This document shows, piece by piece, positions 44,854 through 53,986 of a DNA stretch of 64,000 nt. The stretch lies in NCBI RefSeq assembly GCF_001969385.1, contig NZ_CP014796.1, positions 620,001-684,000 of the forward strand, given 5' to 3'. Every line of letters starts with the position of its first letter. Position 1 is the first letter of the stretch. A model generated the notes under the pieces. That model did not search any database and was not told the origin of the DNA. It saw only the letters and a list, made by a program, of their open reading frames with translations. Source of the stretch: Salipiger profundus (GTDB lineage Bacteria > Pseudomonadota > Alphaproteobacteria > Rhodobacterales > Rhodobacteraceae). The translations under genes were made by a program, and so were the position numbers.

Positions 44854-45819
44854 ATGACCGCCACCCCGTTCGACAGCGCCTACCTGCACAAGCTTTTTGC
44901 CACCGGTGAGGCCGCGAAGCTGTTCACCGACAGTGCCGAGGTGCGCGCGATGATGATCGTGCTCGGCGCACTGGCCAAGGTGCAGGGCGCATCAGGCCTC
45001 ATTCCCGAAACTGCCGGCAAGGCGATCCACCGCGCCTCGCTCGAACTGCAGATCGACCCGGGCGGGCTGGCCGATGACACCGCGCGGGACGGAACCCCGG
45101 TGCCTTCGGTGGTGGCCTCCTTCGGCGCGCTGATGCAGGCGCCCGAGTACGTGCCCTACCTCTGCCACGAGACCGCGCCCGATGACATCGAGGACAGCGC
45201 CCTGATGCTGCGGATGCGGCAGGTGCTGGCGCAGGCCGACGCGGGCCTCACGACGCTTCTCGACGATCTCGGCGCGGTGGCCGGCGGCGGGCACGCCCCC
45301 GATTCCGCCACCCGCGCGGCCCGCGCGGGTTGGCCGCTTCTGGCCCTGCGCGACGAACTTGCGCTTCTGCGGCAGCGGGCGCTGCCGGTGGCGCTCTCCG
45401 ATGCCGACGAACGCCTGCGCGCGGCGCTGGCCGAGGCGCTCAACCTCACCGATCCGGGACGCGGCTGGCGGGACGACCGCGCCCCGCTGCGCGACATTGC
45501 CGGCTGGTCTGCGCGGCTCGTCACCGCGCTTGCCGCACTGGCCCGTCCGGACGCCACCGCCACGCCTCCGGCCGCCGCGCTGGAGGCGCTCAGGCCCCAG
45601 GCCGCGGCGCTGCTGACGGTGGTGAACGCCAGCCCGGAGCCGCAGGTCGCACGACTTGCGGAACGGCTGGCCCTGCCGCAGCTCCTGCTCTGTGCCAACG
45701 CGGCGCTGAGCCGCGCGCAAGCGCTTGCCACGGGCCTGCGCAGCACGCCCGGGGGCACCGGCGACGCGCCGGACGAGGCGCGCCGCTTTGCAAAGGCGGT
45801 GAGATCGGAGCGAAGCTGA
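44854..45819 (+). CDS. PcaB-like lyase-superfamily protein, shortened and lacking the signature loop
   Basis: 321 residues, against about 350-450 for typical 3-carboxy-cis,cis-muconate cycloisomerase. The N-terminal half resembles PcaB (ALAKVQGASGLIPETAGKAI, then DSALMLRMRQVLAQADAGLT), but the active-site segment that normally reads GATSQD has become HETAPDD, and the superfamily loop with the Ser-Ser-x-Met-Pro-x-Lys pattern is not found. The second half is Ala- and Leu-rich with no clear superfamily motif. This suggests a non-catalytic or refunctionalised relic. In frame throughout, ATG at 44854 with an AGGAGCCC ribosome site, so it is probably expressed. Confidence 0.7.
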   Translation: MTATPFDSAYLHKLFATGEAAKLFTDSAEVRAMMIVLGALAKVQGASGLIPETAGKAIHRASLELQIDPGGLADDTARDGTPVPSVVASFGALMQAPEYVPYLCHETAPDDIEDSALMLRMRQVLAQADAGLTTLLDDLGAVAGGGHAPDSATRAARAGWPLLALRDELALLRQRALPVALSDADERLRAALAEALNLTDPGRGWRDDRAPLRDIAGWSARLVTALAALARPDATATPPAAALEALRPQAAALLTVVNASPEPQVARLAERLALPQLLLCANAALSRAQALATGLRSTPGGTGDAPDEARRFAKAVRSERS

Positions 45820-45951
45820 ACGCTGCGGGAACCAAGCTCCCGTAATGCGCGTTATTGTGAATGATCTTGCGCGCCGCAAACGAGTGGCAAGATGTCGCAA
45901 ATCTCTCGGAAGGTGCTATATGAGGCATCCAATTCAAGAAGGCCCTGACCA

Positions 45952-46278
45952 GTGAACGACGATATGATGATTGCTCCACCCGAGGAAATGGCCGCGAATG
46001 CGCGCAACGCTGCCGCTTACCTCAAGACTCTCGCTCACGAGGGCCGACTGATGATCCTGTGCCACCTGGGATCGGGCGAGAAGTCGGTCGGCGAACTCGA
46101 AACCCTGCTCGGCACCCGGCAAGCGGCTGTCAGCCAGATGCTCGCCCGCCTGCGTGAAGAGGGGCTCGTCAGCACCCGCCGCGACGGCAAGACGATCTAC
46201 TACAGCCTTTCCGACGGCGATACGTCGCGCGTGATCGGCCTGCTCTACGAGATCTTCTGCGCGCAGAACGAAGCCTGA
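45952..46278 (+). CDS. ArsR-family regulator with SqrR-like cysteine pair
   Basis: 108 residues, winged helix: DEG-like helices then LLGTRQAAVSQMLARLREEG (recognition helix) and the wing VSTRRDGKTIYYSL. Two cysteines, C37 (MILCHLGSG) and C103 (EIFCAQNEA), are 66 residues apart, the same spacing as C41 and C107 of Rhodobacter capsulatus SqrR, a persulfide sensor; other BigR/YgaV-like repressors share the pair. That match supports a sulfide/persulfide or oxidant-responsive repressor, though no sulfide:quinone reductase lies nearby. GTG start at 45952 with an AAGAAGG site; an ATG at 45964 is an alternative. Confidence 0.82.
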   Translation: MNDDMMIAPPEEMAANARNAAAYLKTLAHEGRLMILCHLGSGEKSVGELETLLGTRQAAVSQMLARLREEGLVSTRRDGKTIYYSLSDGDTSRVIGLLYEIFCAQNEA

Positions 46279-46368
46279 GGAGGCGCGGTCGGGCGTGTCG
46301 GTTCACGCCCTGTCCCGATACCCAGCGGGTCGAAACCCCGCTTCACCCCTGACATCAAGACACTGTCC

Positions 46369-48267
46369 CTAGCCTCCGGCATTCTCGCTGGCGGCCCATT
46401 CCCACGGACGGGTGAAGGCCCCGAGACAGTGACACACGGCGTCCTCGTCGGCGCCGTTGCGCTCGACTTGTGCCACAAGACCCCGGCGCCGATCATCGAT
46501 CACCGAGACGACCCGCGCCGGCAGCTCCGCGGCCTCGAGCGCGGCGTTGTAGACCCGCTCGATCGCCTGCATCCGCAGCGCCGGCTTGAAGACCTTGCCG
46601 ACGGCGGTCTTGGGCAGCTCGGGCAGGATGGTCAGGTGCTTGGGATAGGCCGCGCGCTCGTGGATATGCACCTTGGCATGGGCCATCAGCGCCTCTTCCG
46701 TGACCTCCGCTCCCTCGACCAGCTCGACGAAGGCGCAGGGCAGTTCGCCGGCGTGGGCGTCGGGCTGGCCGATCGCCCCTGCAAAGGCCACGGCCGGATG
46801 CGCCAGCAGGGCGTCCTCGATCTCGGCGGGGTCGATGTTGTGGCCGCCGCGGATGATGAGATCCTTCGCCCGCCCGGTGATCCAGAGGTAGCCGTCGGGG
46901 TCCATCCGACCGAGATCGCCGGTGCGCAGGTAGATACCCTCGTGGAACAGGTCATGGTTCTTGTCGACCTCGGTGTAGGTCGAGCCGGCATAGACGCCGG
47001 GGTTGGCAACGCAGATCTCGCCGACCTCGTCGGTGTCGCATTCGCGCGGGCCATCGGCGGTCTGCTTGACGATCTTGACGTGAGAATAGGGAAAGGGAAT
47101 GCCGATCGAGCCGACCTTCTTCTCGCCCTCGGGCGGGTTCACGGACACGAGGCAGGTCGCCTCGGTCAGCCCGTAGCCCTCGCAGATGGTGACGCCGCAG
47201 GCGCTCTCGAAGCGCCGGAACAGCTCCAGCGGCATCGGTGCGGAGCCCGAGAAGGCATATTTCACCGACGAGATGTCGGCGTCGACCTTGCGCTGCATCA
47301 GCGCCGAGACGGCGGTGGGCACGGTGATGACGAAGCTGATCTTCCAGCGCTCGCAAAGCTTCCAGAAATTGTCGAACACCCCCTCCCCGCGATAGCCGGC
47401 GGGGGTCGGAAAGACCACATGCGCCCCGGAGCAGAGCGCCGACATCAGGATGACATGCACCGCGAAGACGTGGAACAGCGGCAGCGGGCACATGATGGTG
47501 TCGCGCTCGGTGAACAGCAGCTGGTGCCCGAGCCAGCCGTTGTAGATCATCCCCGAGTATCGGTGCTGCGCCACCTTCGGCATGCCCGTGGTGCCGCCGG
47601 TGTGGAAGTAGGCCGCCACGCGGTCGCCGCGGCTGTCCTCGAAGGTGAGGGTCGTGGGCTGCTTGCGCATCTCGCGCGCGAAGCAGAGCACATCCGCATG
47701 CGGGTTCGCCGTCACCTTCGGCCGCAGGAAGGGCACGATCCAGGATTTCGGCGGGCTCAGATAGCGGTTTAGGTCCACCTCGAGCACGTAGTTCACGCCC
47801 GGCGCATGACGGCAGGCCTCGGCCACCTTCTGGGCCACGTCGGTCTTCGGGAAGGGTTTCAGCGTTACCACAACCTTGGCGCCGGTCTCGCGCAGGATGG
47901 CAGCGATCTGCTCGGGCTCGAGCAGCGGGTTGATCGGGTTCACGATCCCCGCCACGGCACCGCCCAGCAGGGTGCAGATCGTCTCGTTGGCGTTCGGCAG
48001 CACGTAGGCGATGGTGTCGGTCTCGCCGATGCCCAGACTGCGGAACAGGTTCGCCGCCTGAGTCGTGCGGTCCTTGAGCTCGGACCACGTGAGCGTCTCG
48101 GCCCGGTCGCGCGGCCCCGAGAGCAGCTGGTAGCTGACTGCCGGGCGGTCGGGAAAGGCCTCGGCCGTCCGGCACAGCTGCCCGTAGAGCGTGGGGGGCA
48201 CATCGCGTGCCTCCCACGGCATTTCGGCCTCGATGGCATTCCGGTCGCCCACGGACGCGAAAGTCAT
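46369..48267 (-). CDS. Acyl-CoA synthetase (AMP-forming)
   Basis: 632 residues, ANL superfamily: activates a carboxylic acid to acyl-AMP then acyl-CoA. The phosphate-binding loop is AYFHTGGTTGMPKVAQH, with HTGG in place of the common TSGT. Other motifs: ICEGYGLTEATCLVSVN, YLRTGDLGRMDPDGYLWITG and, at the C-terminus, LPKTAVGKVFKPALR with the catalytic Lys. Substrate range unknown, probably medium or long fatty acids. The ATG at 48267 follows GAGGAGCG; the frame upstream to 48420 lacks family sequence. Confidence 0.88.
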   Translation of the reverse strand: MTFASVGDRNAIEAEMPWEARDVPPTLYGQLCRTAEAFPDRPAVSYQLLSGPRDRAETLTWSELKDRTTQAANLFRSLGIGETDTIAYVLPNANETICTLLGGAVAGIVNPINPLLEPEQIAAILRETGAKVVVTLKPFPKTDVAQKVAEACRHAPGVNYVLEVDLNRYLSPPKSWIVPFLRPKVTANPHADVLCFAREMRKQPTTLTFEDSRGDRVAAYFHTGGTTGMPKVAQHRYSGMIYNGWLGHQLLFTERDTIMCPLPLFHVFAVHVILMSALCSGAHVVFPTPAGYRGEGVFDNFWKLCERWKISFVITVPTAVSALMQRKVDADISSVKYAFSGSAPMPLELFRRFESACGVTICEGYGLTEATCLVSVNPPEGEKKVGSIGIPFPYSHVKIVKQTADGPRECDTDEVGEICVANPGVYAGSTYTEVDKNHDLFHEGIYLRTGDLGRMDPDGYLWITGRAKDLIIRGGHNIDPAEIEDALLAHPAVAFAGAIGQPDAHAGELPCAFVELVEGAEVTEEALMAHAKVHIHERAAYPKHLTILPELPKTAVGKVFKPALRMQAIERVYNAALEAAELPARVVSVIDDRRRGLVAQVERNGADEDAVCHCLGAFTRPWEWAASENAGG

Positions 48268-48457
48268 GGTCGTCGCTCCTCCCTGATCGCCCGGGATTCC
48301 TGCGCCTGAACACTTGCTCGCATGGCGCTCCCGGGGGTCGTCTCCCCGTGTGCCAGTCTGAGAAGGACGCGCCCGAGGCGCAAGAGTTCCCGACGTAACG
48401 GCAGCCGCCTCGCGACGCAACGTCCCGCGGCCCGGAAGGGGTGGACGTGCCGCGAAG

Positions 48458-49675
48458 TCAGCTTCGGGGCGCGCCGGCGCGTCTCCTGAGGAGGCCGGAA
48501 TAGAGCAGCAGACCCCAGTCGGCGAGCTCGGCCTCGACCCGCGCCCAGAGCCGCCCGAAGGTCAGCGGGTCCATCCGTGCGCCGGTGGCGATCTCGTCGA
48601 GCGTGCGACGGCCGTCGATCCCGGCGAGCACCGCCGCCGCCTCGCGCGGGAGCGTCAGCTCGGCGTCGAGCCGCCCGATGCGCAACGGCAGCGACCGGCC
48701 CTGCGCCACCGCGCGGGCCAGCGCCTGCCGCTTCACGCCGCGCAGGTGCGGCACGAGCTGCCGGTTGGTGCCGCGCGCGACCGTCGGGCCGCTGCCGTCC
48801 GCGACCGCGTAGGCCACGTGCATGCGGATCGTCCCGCGCAGCTTCTCGGCCACGGCCATGCGGTCGGCGGCGGGCATGGCCTGCGGCGGCTCGGTGATGC
48901 GCGCCAGGTCGTAGATCGCCGGCGTGGTGAAGCTGGCAAGCGCCCAGCCGGTCTGCTCGAGCGTTCCCAGCAGTTCGGGCACCGAGAAGGCGCGGTCCTG
49001 CCCGTGCAGGAGCAGGTCGTAGAACCCCGCGTCGCTTTCGTGGTGGTCCCCGAGGTTGACGTTGGCGGCGAACGGGTGCCCCTCGGGCAGGTCGGCCACA
49101 AGCCGCTTGGCCCGTGCCAGCCGCTCCTCGGGCGCGATCCCCTCGAAAAGCGCGCCGAAGGCCTCCTGCAGCGGATAGACCCCCGAGCGGCCGTAGGGCG
49201 CGTAGACCATGAACCCCATGCCGCCACCGGGCGCGAGCGCCGCCCGCAGTGCCCGGAAACCCTCGGCCGGGTCCGGCAGGTGATGCAGCACCCCGCAGCA
49301 GTCGATGTAGTCGAAAGGGCCGAGCGTCGCCGCCTCGAGCAGGCTGCCGGTGCGGAAGGTGATCGAGGTGAGCCCGCGTGCGGCGGCGCGGGCCTCGGCG
49401 ATCTCGCGCGCGGCGGTGGAAAGGTCGAGATAGGTGATCTCGGCAGGACGCCCCGCCTGCGCCATCACCGTGGCCAGCTGGATGAGCCCGTCACCGGTGC
49501 CGCCGCCCGCCACCAGCGCGCGCAGCGGACGCGACCAGTCGCGCTGCCCCTTCCACAGGAAGTGGTCCATCTCGAGCGGGTGCGACGGCGAGCCGGTGAT
49601 GAGCCGGCTCTTCTCGTCCTGCGGATCGCGCTCGGGATACGGATAGGCTTCGTACTGCTCTTTCACGGTGACCAT
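48458..49675 (-). CDS. Class I SAM-dependent methyltransferase with C-terminal extension
   Basis: 405 residues. The N-terminal Rossmann domain has RALVAGGGTGDGLIQLATVM (SAM motif I), EITYLDLSTAAREIAEARA, DYIDCCGVLHHLPDPAEGF, and LAPGGGMGFMVYAPYG. A C-terminal domain of about 180 residues follows, including a winged-helix-like PREAAAVLAGIDGRRTLDEI segment. The start MVTVKEQYEAYPYPERDP shows the 'YPYPERD' element seen in a large group of tRNA/small-molecule methyltransferase-like proteins. Target unknown. The ATG at 49675 is preferred over a GTG 9 bases upstream. Confidence 0.85.
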   Translation of the reverse strand: MVTVKEQYEAYPYPERDPQDEKSRLITGSPSHPLEMDHFLWKGQRDWSRPLRALVAGGGTGDGLIQLATVMAQAGRPAEITYLDLSTAAREIAEARAAARGLTSITFRTGSLLEAATLGPFDYIDCCGVLHHLPDPAEGFRALRAALAPGGGMGFMVYAPYGRSGVYPLQEAFGALFEGIAPEERLARAKRLVADLPEGHPFAANVNLGDHHESDAGFYDLLLHGQDRAFSVPELLGTLEQTGWALASFTTPAIYDLARITEPPQAMPAADRMAVAEKLRGTIRMHVAYAVADGSGPTVARGTNRQLVPHLRGVKRQALARAVAQGRSLPLRIGRLDAELTLPREAAAVLAGIDGRRTLDEIATGARMDPLTFGRLWARVEAELADWGLLLYSGLLRRRAGAPRS

Positions 49676-49742
49676 GGCCTGCACCCCCTGCCCGTTCTCG
49701 ACCGGCGCGACAGTCGCACGCGGCGCGGGGGATGTCCAAGCC

Positions 49743-50045
49743 TCAGCGGTCCCTGCGGGCGCGGTCGAGCCGGGCCTCGAGCATCGAGAGCTCGGTCATC
49801 ATCCGCCGCCGTTCGCTGCGGTCGGCGGTCTCACGCAGTTCCTCGCGCAGGCGGGCCATCTCGCGCATGAGCGAGACCGCCTCGGGCACCGCGCCGTTGT
49901 CCTTGAGGATGCGGTTCAGCACCACGTTCTCCGGGTCGTCGGAGGGCGGCAGCGGCTTGCCGGCGCCCGGCAGGTTCTCGAAGGCGCCCTCTTCCTCGGC
50001 CTTGCGGATGCGGGCGTTGATGAGGTCGATCAGAGGGTGGTCCAT
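49743..50045 (-). CDS. DUF1992-family protein
   Basis: 100 residues of the DUF1992/DnaJ-C28-like family: HPLIDLINARIRKAEEEGAF then ENLPGAGKPLPPSDDPENVV, a short family with the conserved GxGKPL segment, followed by a coiled-coil-prone basic tail. No known function in bacteria. Its ATG lies inside the end of the GFA gene (16-base overlap), so the two are co-translated. Confidence 0.88.
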   Translation of the reverse strand: MDHPLIDLINARIRKAEEEGAFENLPGAGKPLPPSDDPENVVLNRILKDNGAVPEAVSLMREMARLREELRETADRSERRRMMTELSMLEARLDRARRDR

Positions 50046-50557
50046 CGCTCCGGCGCCTCCTGTTGCTGCTGTTGCTGCTGCTCGTGCTGCCGGGCCTGGC
50101 GCGCGAGCTCGGCCTCGCGGCGGGCGAGCGCCTCGGGGCGCCAGGTGGTCGAGCGGCGGTAGTACTCCGGGAACACGCGGGCGCCCTCGGGGAAGGTGAT
50201 CCAGGGCGGCGCGGTGTCGGTGTAGATGAAGACGTCGGGGGTGAGCTCGGCGGCGCGGTCGAGCGTGCCGATGCGCACGAAGGCGAAGGCGCGCCCGCCG
50301 CCGGCGTAATGCGACCAGAGCGCCACCTCGCAGGTCGGGCAGCGCGCCACGATCTGCCCCTTGCCGCTGGCCGAGGGCAGCGTGACATCGTGCGGGCGGC
50401 CCGCGTCGAGCGCCACGCAACGGGTCTCGATCATCGCGTTGAGCGCGAAGGCCGAGCCGGTCTCGCGCTGGCACCAGGTGCAGTGGCAGCAGTGGATGAT
50501 GAGCGGCGTGTCGGTCAGGTGGAAGCGGATCGCTCCGCAGGTGCAGCGCCCGTTCAT
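50030..50557 (-). CDS. GFA-family zinc protein with a C-terminal poly-Gln tract
   Basis: 175 residues, the glutathione-dependent formaldehyde-activating (GFA/CENP-V) fold. Zinc Cys pairs: CTCGAIRF, CCHCTWCQRETGSAF and ARCPTCEVALWSHY. Most members are not proven enzymes of formaldehyde metabolism. After the domain, a tail reads ARQARQHE then seven Gln residues, encoded by a run of CTG/TTG-type triplets on the minus strand at about 50061-50090, an unstable-looking repeat. The ATG at 50557 has a GGAGGAC site. Confidence 0.85.
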   Translation of the reverse strand: MNGRCTCGAIRFHLTDTPLIIHCCHCTWCQRETGSAFALNAMIETRCVALDAGRPHDVTLPSASGKGQIVARCPTCEVALWSHYAGGGRAFAFVRIGTLDRAAELTPDVFIYTDTAPPWITFPEGARVFPEYYRRSTTWRPEALARREAELARQARQHEQQQQQQQEAPERWTTL

Positions 50558-50689
50558 GGCGTCCTCCGGCTGGGTCGGAGACAGCATGCCGCGGGCGGCC
50601 GCGATTTTCCAGAGGGACGGCCCGAGGCCCGGCCTGGCGCGGGCCCCGGGCCCGCGCGTGGGGGCGCTGCCCCCGTCGCTTGCGCGACT

Positions 50690-50719
50690 CCCCCGGGAAT
50701 ATTTGAGGCCAGAAGAAGC
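50690..50719 (-). repeat. Dispersed intergenic repeat, copy D
   Basis: CCCCCGGGAATATTTGAGGC followed by CAGAAGAAGC, the minus-strand form of the element. GC-rich hairpins (CCCCGGGCCCG and GGGGGCGCTGCCCCC) lie just before it. Located between the GFA gene and the 5'-nucleotidase. Confidence 0.7.
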
Positions 50720-50770
50720 CCCGGGCGCGTGGTCAGGCCGGCGCGCCCGGGCGGTGGTCGTGGGACAGGA

Positions 50771-52348
50771 TCACTCGGAAAAGGTGATGCGGCCGTCGGT
50801 ATAGGGCTCGTAGGGCGAATTGTCCGCCAGGTATTCCGCCGTCACGTCCGCCAGGTCGGGCCCGAAGTCATAGGCGTTCGCGGCGTCCACGAACATCCGG
50901 TAGCCGTCGCCGCCGTTGCGCACGAAGTTGTTCGACACCATGCCGTAGGTCGCCTCGGGGTCGAGCGGCTGCCACTCGCCGTCCATTTCGACCATGATCT
51001 CCGAGACCCGCTCGCCCGTGGGCGCATCCGGCGAGATGACGAACTTGAGGCCGGCAACCTGCGGGAAGCGGCCGTCGTCCTCGGGATCGTCGAACTGGCC
51101 CATGCCGTTCTCGAGCGCCGCCTTAAGCGTTTCGCCCGTCACCTCGAAGGTCGAGAGCGTGTTCTGGAAGGGCAGCACCGTCAGCACCTCGCCCATGGTG
51201 ATCTCGCCTTCGTCGATCGAGGCGCGCAGCCCGCCGCTGTTGTTCAGCGCGACCTGGATGCCCTGGTCGCGGACCCGGTCGAGCATCGCCTCGGCCACGA
51301 GGTTGCCCATGGCGCATTCCTCGTGCCGGCAGACCCCGCGGTCGCCCTCGATGGGCGCCGCGGCCTCGGCCACCACCTCGTTGCGGATCTCGTCCAGCGG
51401 CTGCGCCGCCTCCGAGATGCGCGAGACGGTGTCCTCGTCCTCGGTCACGCCCGCGTCCATGATGATCGGCGCGCCGCTGGCCTCGATCACCGTGCCCTCA
51501 TCGTCGAAGGTCACGTTCAGCTCGCCCAGGAACTTGCCGTAGGCATAGGCCGATACGATGGCGGTCTCACCCACCATGGTCGGATAGGGGCCCTCGGCAT
51601 CGTCCATGTCACCCAGCAGCGTGTTGGTGTGACCGCCCACGATCACGTCCACTCCGGTGGTGTTCTCGGCCACCCGCTGGTCGACGCCGTAGCCCGAGTG
51701 CGACAGCACGACGATCTTGTTCACGCCCTCGCCGGTCAGCTTGTCGACCTCGCCCTGCACCGCATCGACCGGGTCGGTGAAGACCACGTTCGGCCCGGGC
51801 GAGGACAGCTCGTCGGTGTTCTGCGGCGTCAGCCCGATCAGGCCGATCTTCTCGCCGTTCTTCTCGATCACGGTGGACTTCATGATCGCGTCCGAGATCA
51901 GCGGCTCGCCCGAGAGGTCGGCGTTCGACATCAGCACCGGGAACTCGACCGCCTCGGTGAAGCCCTTCAGGACCTCGGGGCCGTCGTCGAACTCGTGGTT
52001 GCCGACCGTCATCGCGTCGTAACCCATCTTGTTCATCATCTCGGCGGCAAGCTTGCCCTTGTAGTAGGTGTAGAACAGCGTGCCCTGGAACTGGTCGCCG
52101 CCGTCGACCAGCAGCCAGTTATCGCTGCGCGACTTGGCCTCGTCGATCGCCGTCACCAGCCGCGCCGAGCCGCCAAAGCACTCGCCCTCGGCATTCGCCT
52201 CGGCGCCGCAGGTCGAATCGTACTTGCTGATCGGCTCGAAGCGGGCGTGGAAGTCGTTGGTGTGGAGGATTGTCAGCGAATACTCGGCGCTGGCGACGCC
52301 GGCGCTGAGCGCAAGCGCCGCGGCACTCGTCAGGAGACGGAAGGACAT
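50771..52348 (-). CDS. 5'-nucleotidase / metallophosphatase, periplasmic (UshA family)
   Basis: 525 residues. Sec signal peptide (MSFRLLTSAAALALSAGVAS, cut before EYSL). Dinuclear-metal domain: LTILHTNDFHARFEP, LLVDGGDQFQGTLFYTYY, TVGNHEFDDGPEVLKGF, VVLSHSGYGVDQRVAENT and VIVGGHTNTLLGDMDD. C-terminal substrate domain: VALNNSGGLRASIDEGEITM and VLTVLPFQNTLSTFEVTG. Removes phosphate from nucleotides outside the inner membrane. The ATG at 52348 has an AGGTTTC site; residues upstream to 52423 are not used. Confidence 0.92.
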   Translation of the reverse strand: MSFRLLTSAAALALSAGVASAEYSLTILHTNDFHARFEPISKYDSTCGAEANAEGECFGGSARLVTAIDEAKSRSDNWLLVDGGDQFQGTLFYTYYKGKLAAEMMNKMGYDAMTVGNHEFDDGPEVLKGFTEAVEFPVLMSNADLSGEPLISDAIMKSTVIEKNGEKIGLIGLTPQNTDELSSPGPNVVFTDPVDAVQGEVDKLTGEGVNKIVVLSHSGYGVDQRVAENTTGVDVIVGGHTNTLLGDMDDAEGPYPTMVGETAIVSAYAYGKFLGELNVTFDDEGTVIEASGAPIIMDAGVTEDEDTVSRISEAAQPLDEIRNEVVAEAAAPIEGDRGVCRHEECAMGNLVAEAMLDRVRDQGIQVALNNSGGLRASIDEGEITMGEVLTVLPFQNTLSTFEVTGETLKAALENGMGQFDDPEDDGRFPQVAGLKFVISPDAPTGERVSEIMVEMDGEWQPLDPEATYGMVSNNFVRNGGDGYRMFVDAANAYDFGPDLADVTAEYLADNSPYEPYTDGRITFSE

Positions 52349-52592
52349 GGTGAAACCTCTCTGTGGGCGTTTTGTCGCGGAATGGTGCAACGGGGGCGGG
52401 AACCTGTCAAAGCCTTGCTTCACTTGACGTAACGCCCGGGAGCGGGCGCGGCACCGTGTCGCTCATTCCGACCGCAGGCCGCGCGCACTCCTTTCGCGAG
52501 CCACGGGGGCGCGCCTTCGACCGCACCTGGTTAGCGCGCCTTCGGCGCGACGGGGATTGACCGGGCGCGCGTTCCCCGGCATCTGGTGAGAC

Positions 52593-52931
52593 ATGCTGAT
52601 CTACAAGATCCTGAGGTCCGGGGAATGGACCGCCCTGAAGCGCGACGGCGAGACCGCCGGCGCGCCGATCGACGAGGCCGACGGCTACGTGCACTTCTCG
52701 ACTCTCGAGCAGGTGCGCGAGACCGCCGCCAAGCATTTCGCCGGCGAGGAAGGGCTCTACCTTCTGGCGCTCGAAGCCGACGAGCTTGGCGAGGCGCTGA
52801 AATGGGAGCCCTCGCGCGGGGGTGCACTGTTCCCGCATCTCTACGGGCCGCTGCGCCTGTCGGACGTGCGCTGGTCGCGGCCGCTGCAGATGGGGCTCGG
52901 CGGACACGTCTTCCCGGATGACATGACATGA
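52593..52931 (+). CDS. DUF952-family protein
   Basis: 112 residues of the DUF952 family: [20 protein letters not shown], then [20 protein letters not shown] with the conserved HFST, and [20 protein letters not shown] with the conserved PHLYGPL. Glutathione S-transferase- or ADP-ribosyl-like folds have been proposed; function unknown. It overlaps pyrD by 4 bases (ATGA), a pairing seen in several alphaproteobacteria as far as I recall. Confidence 0.9.
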   Translation: MLIYKILRSGEWTALKRDGETAGAPIDEADGYVHFSTLEQVRETAAKHFAGEEGLYLLALEADELGEALKWEPSRGGALFPHLYGPLRLSDVRWSRPLQMGLGGHVFPDDMT

Positions 52932-53986
52932 GCCTGGTCGAGCGGGCGGGCCTCGCGCTCCTGCGACGGATGGACCCGGAAGCCGCGCATGGGCTGGCGC
53001 TGAAGGCCCTGCAGTCGGGGCTGGCGCCCTCCCCCGGGCGGATCACCTCGGACCGGCTGCGCTGCACCGTTGCGGGGCTCGACCTTCCGAACCCGCTGGG
53101 GCTGGCGGCGGGCTTCGACAAGAACGCCGAGGCGCTCCCGGGGCTCGCCCGCGCGGGCTTCGGCTTCGTCGAGGTCGGCGCCGCCACGCCGCGACCGCAG
53201 CCCGGCAATCCGAAGCCGCGGCTCTTCCGACTGACCGAGGACCGTGCCGCGATCAACCGGTTCGGGTTCAACAACGACGGCATGGAGGCCATCGCCGGAC
53301 GGCTCATGCACCGCCCCGAGGGCATGGTGCTGGGCCTGAACCTCGGCGCCAACAAGGACAGCGCCGACCGCGCCGCCGATTTCGCCACGGTGCTCACCCG
53401 CTGCGGCGCCGATCTCGATTTCGCCACGGTCAACGTGAGCTCGCCCAACACCGAGAAGCTGCGCGACCTGCAGGGCAAGGAGGCGCTTTCGGCGCTGCTT
53501 GCCGGGGTCATGGAGGCACGCGACGGGCTCGAGCGCCCGGTGCCGGTATTCCTCAAGATCGCGCCGGATCTCGATGCGCAGGGCCTCGAGGACGTGGCCG
53601 AGGTGGCGCTGAGTTCGGGCGTCGCCGGGGTGATCGCCACCAACACCACGCTGTCGCGCGACGGGCTCGCCTCGCGGTTCCGGGACGAGACCGGCGGGCT
53701 GTCGGGCCAGCCGCTGTTCGAGCGCGCCACAAGGGTGCTGGCGCGGCTGTCGCAGCTCACCGAGGGCCGTCTGCCGCTGATCGGGGTCGGCGGGGTCGGC
53801 TCGGGCGAACAGGCCTATGCCAAGATCCGGGCGGGGGCCTCGGCGGTGCAGCTCTACACGGCGCTGGTCTATGGCGGCCTGAGCCTCGTTGCCGAGATCC
53901 TGCACGACCTCGATGCGCTGCTCGCGCGCGACGGCTTCGCCAGCGTGGCCGACGCCGTGGGCTCCGGACGCGAGGACTGGCTGTGA
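52928..53986 (+). CDS. pyrD: Dihydroorotate dehydrogenase (quinone), class 2
   Basis: 352 residues. Membrane-associated FMN enzyme of pyrimidine synthesis: dihydroorotate to orotate with quinone as acceptor. The N-terminal amphipathic helix pair ([20 protein letters not shown]) is the class 2 quinone tunnel. FMN site: [20 protein letters not shown] and [20 protein letters not shown]; catalytic Ser in [18 protein letters not shown]; the end has [20 protein letters not shown]. Its stop overlaps the next gene's GTG. Confidence 0.94.
   Translation: MSLVERAGLALLRRMDPEAAHGLALKALQSGLAPSPGRITSDRLRCTVAGLDLPNPLGLAAGFDKNAEALPGLARAGFGFVEVGAATPRPQPGNPKPRLFRLTEDRAAINRFGFNNDGMEAIAGRLMHRPEGMVLGLNLGANKDSADRAADFATVLTRCGADLDFATVNVSSPNTEKLRDLQGKEALSALLAGVMEARDGLERPVPVFLKIAPDLDAQGLEDVAEVALSSGVAGVIATNTTLSRDGLASRFRDETGGLSGQPLFERATRVLARLSQLTEGRLPLIGVGGVGSGEQAYAKIRAGASAVQLYTALVYGGLSLVAEILHDLDALLARDGFASVADAVGSGREDWL

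Noticed and set aside
46279..46368. Terminator between the ArsR gene and the acyl-CoA synthetase
   Set aside because: Only a 6-bp stem AGCGGG/CCCGCT without a T-run; too weak to list.
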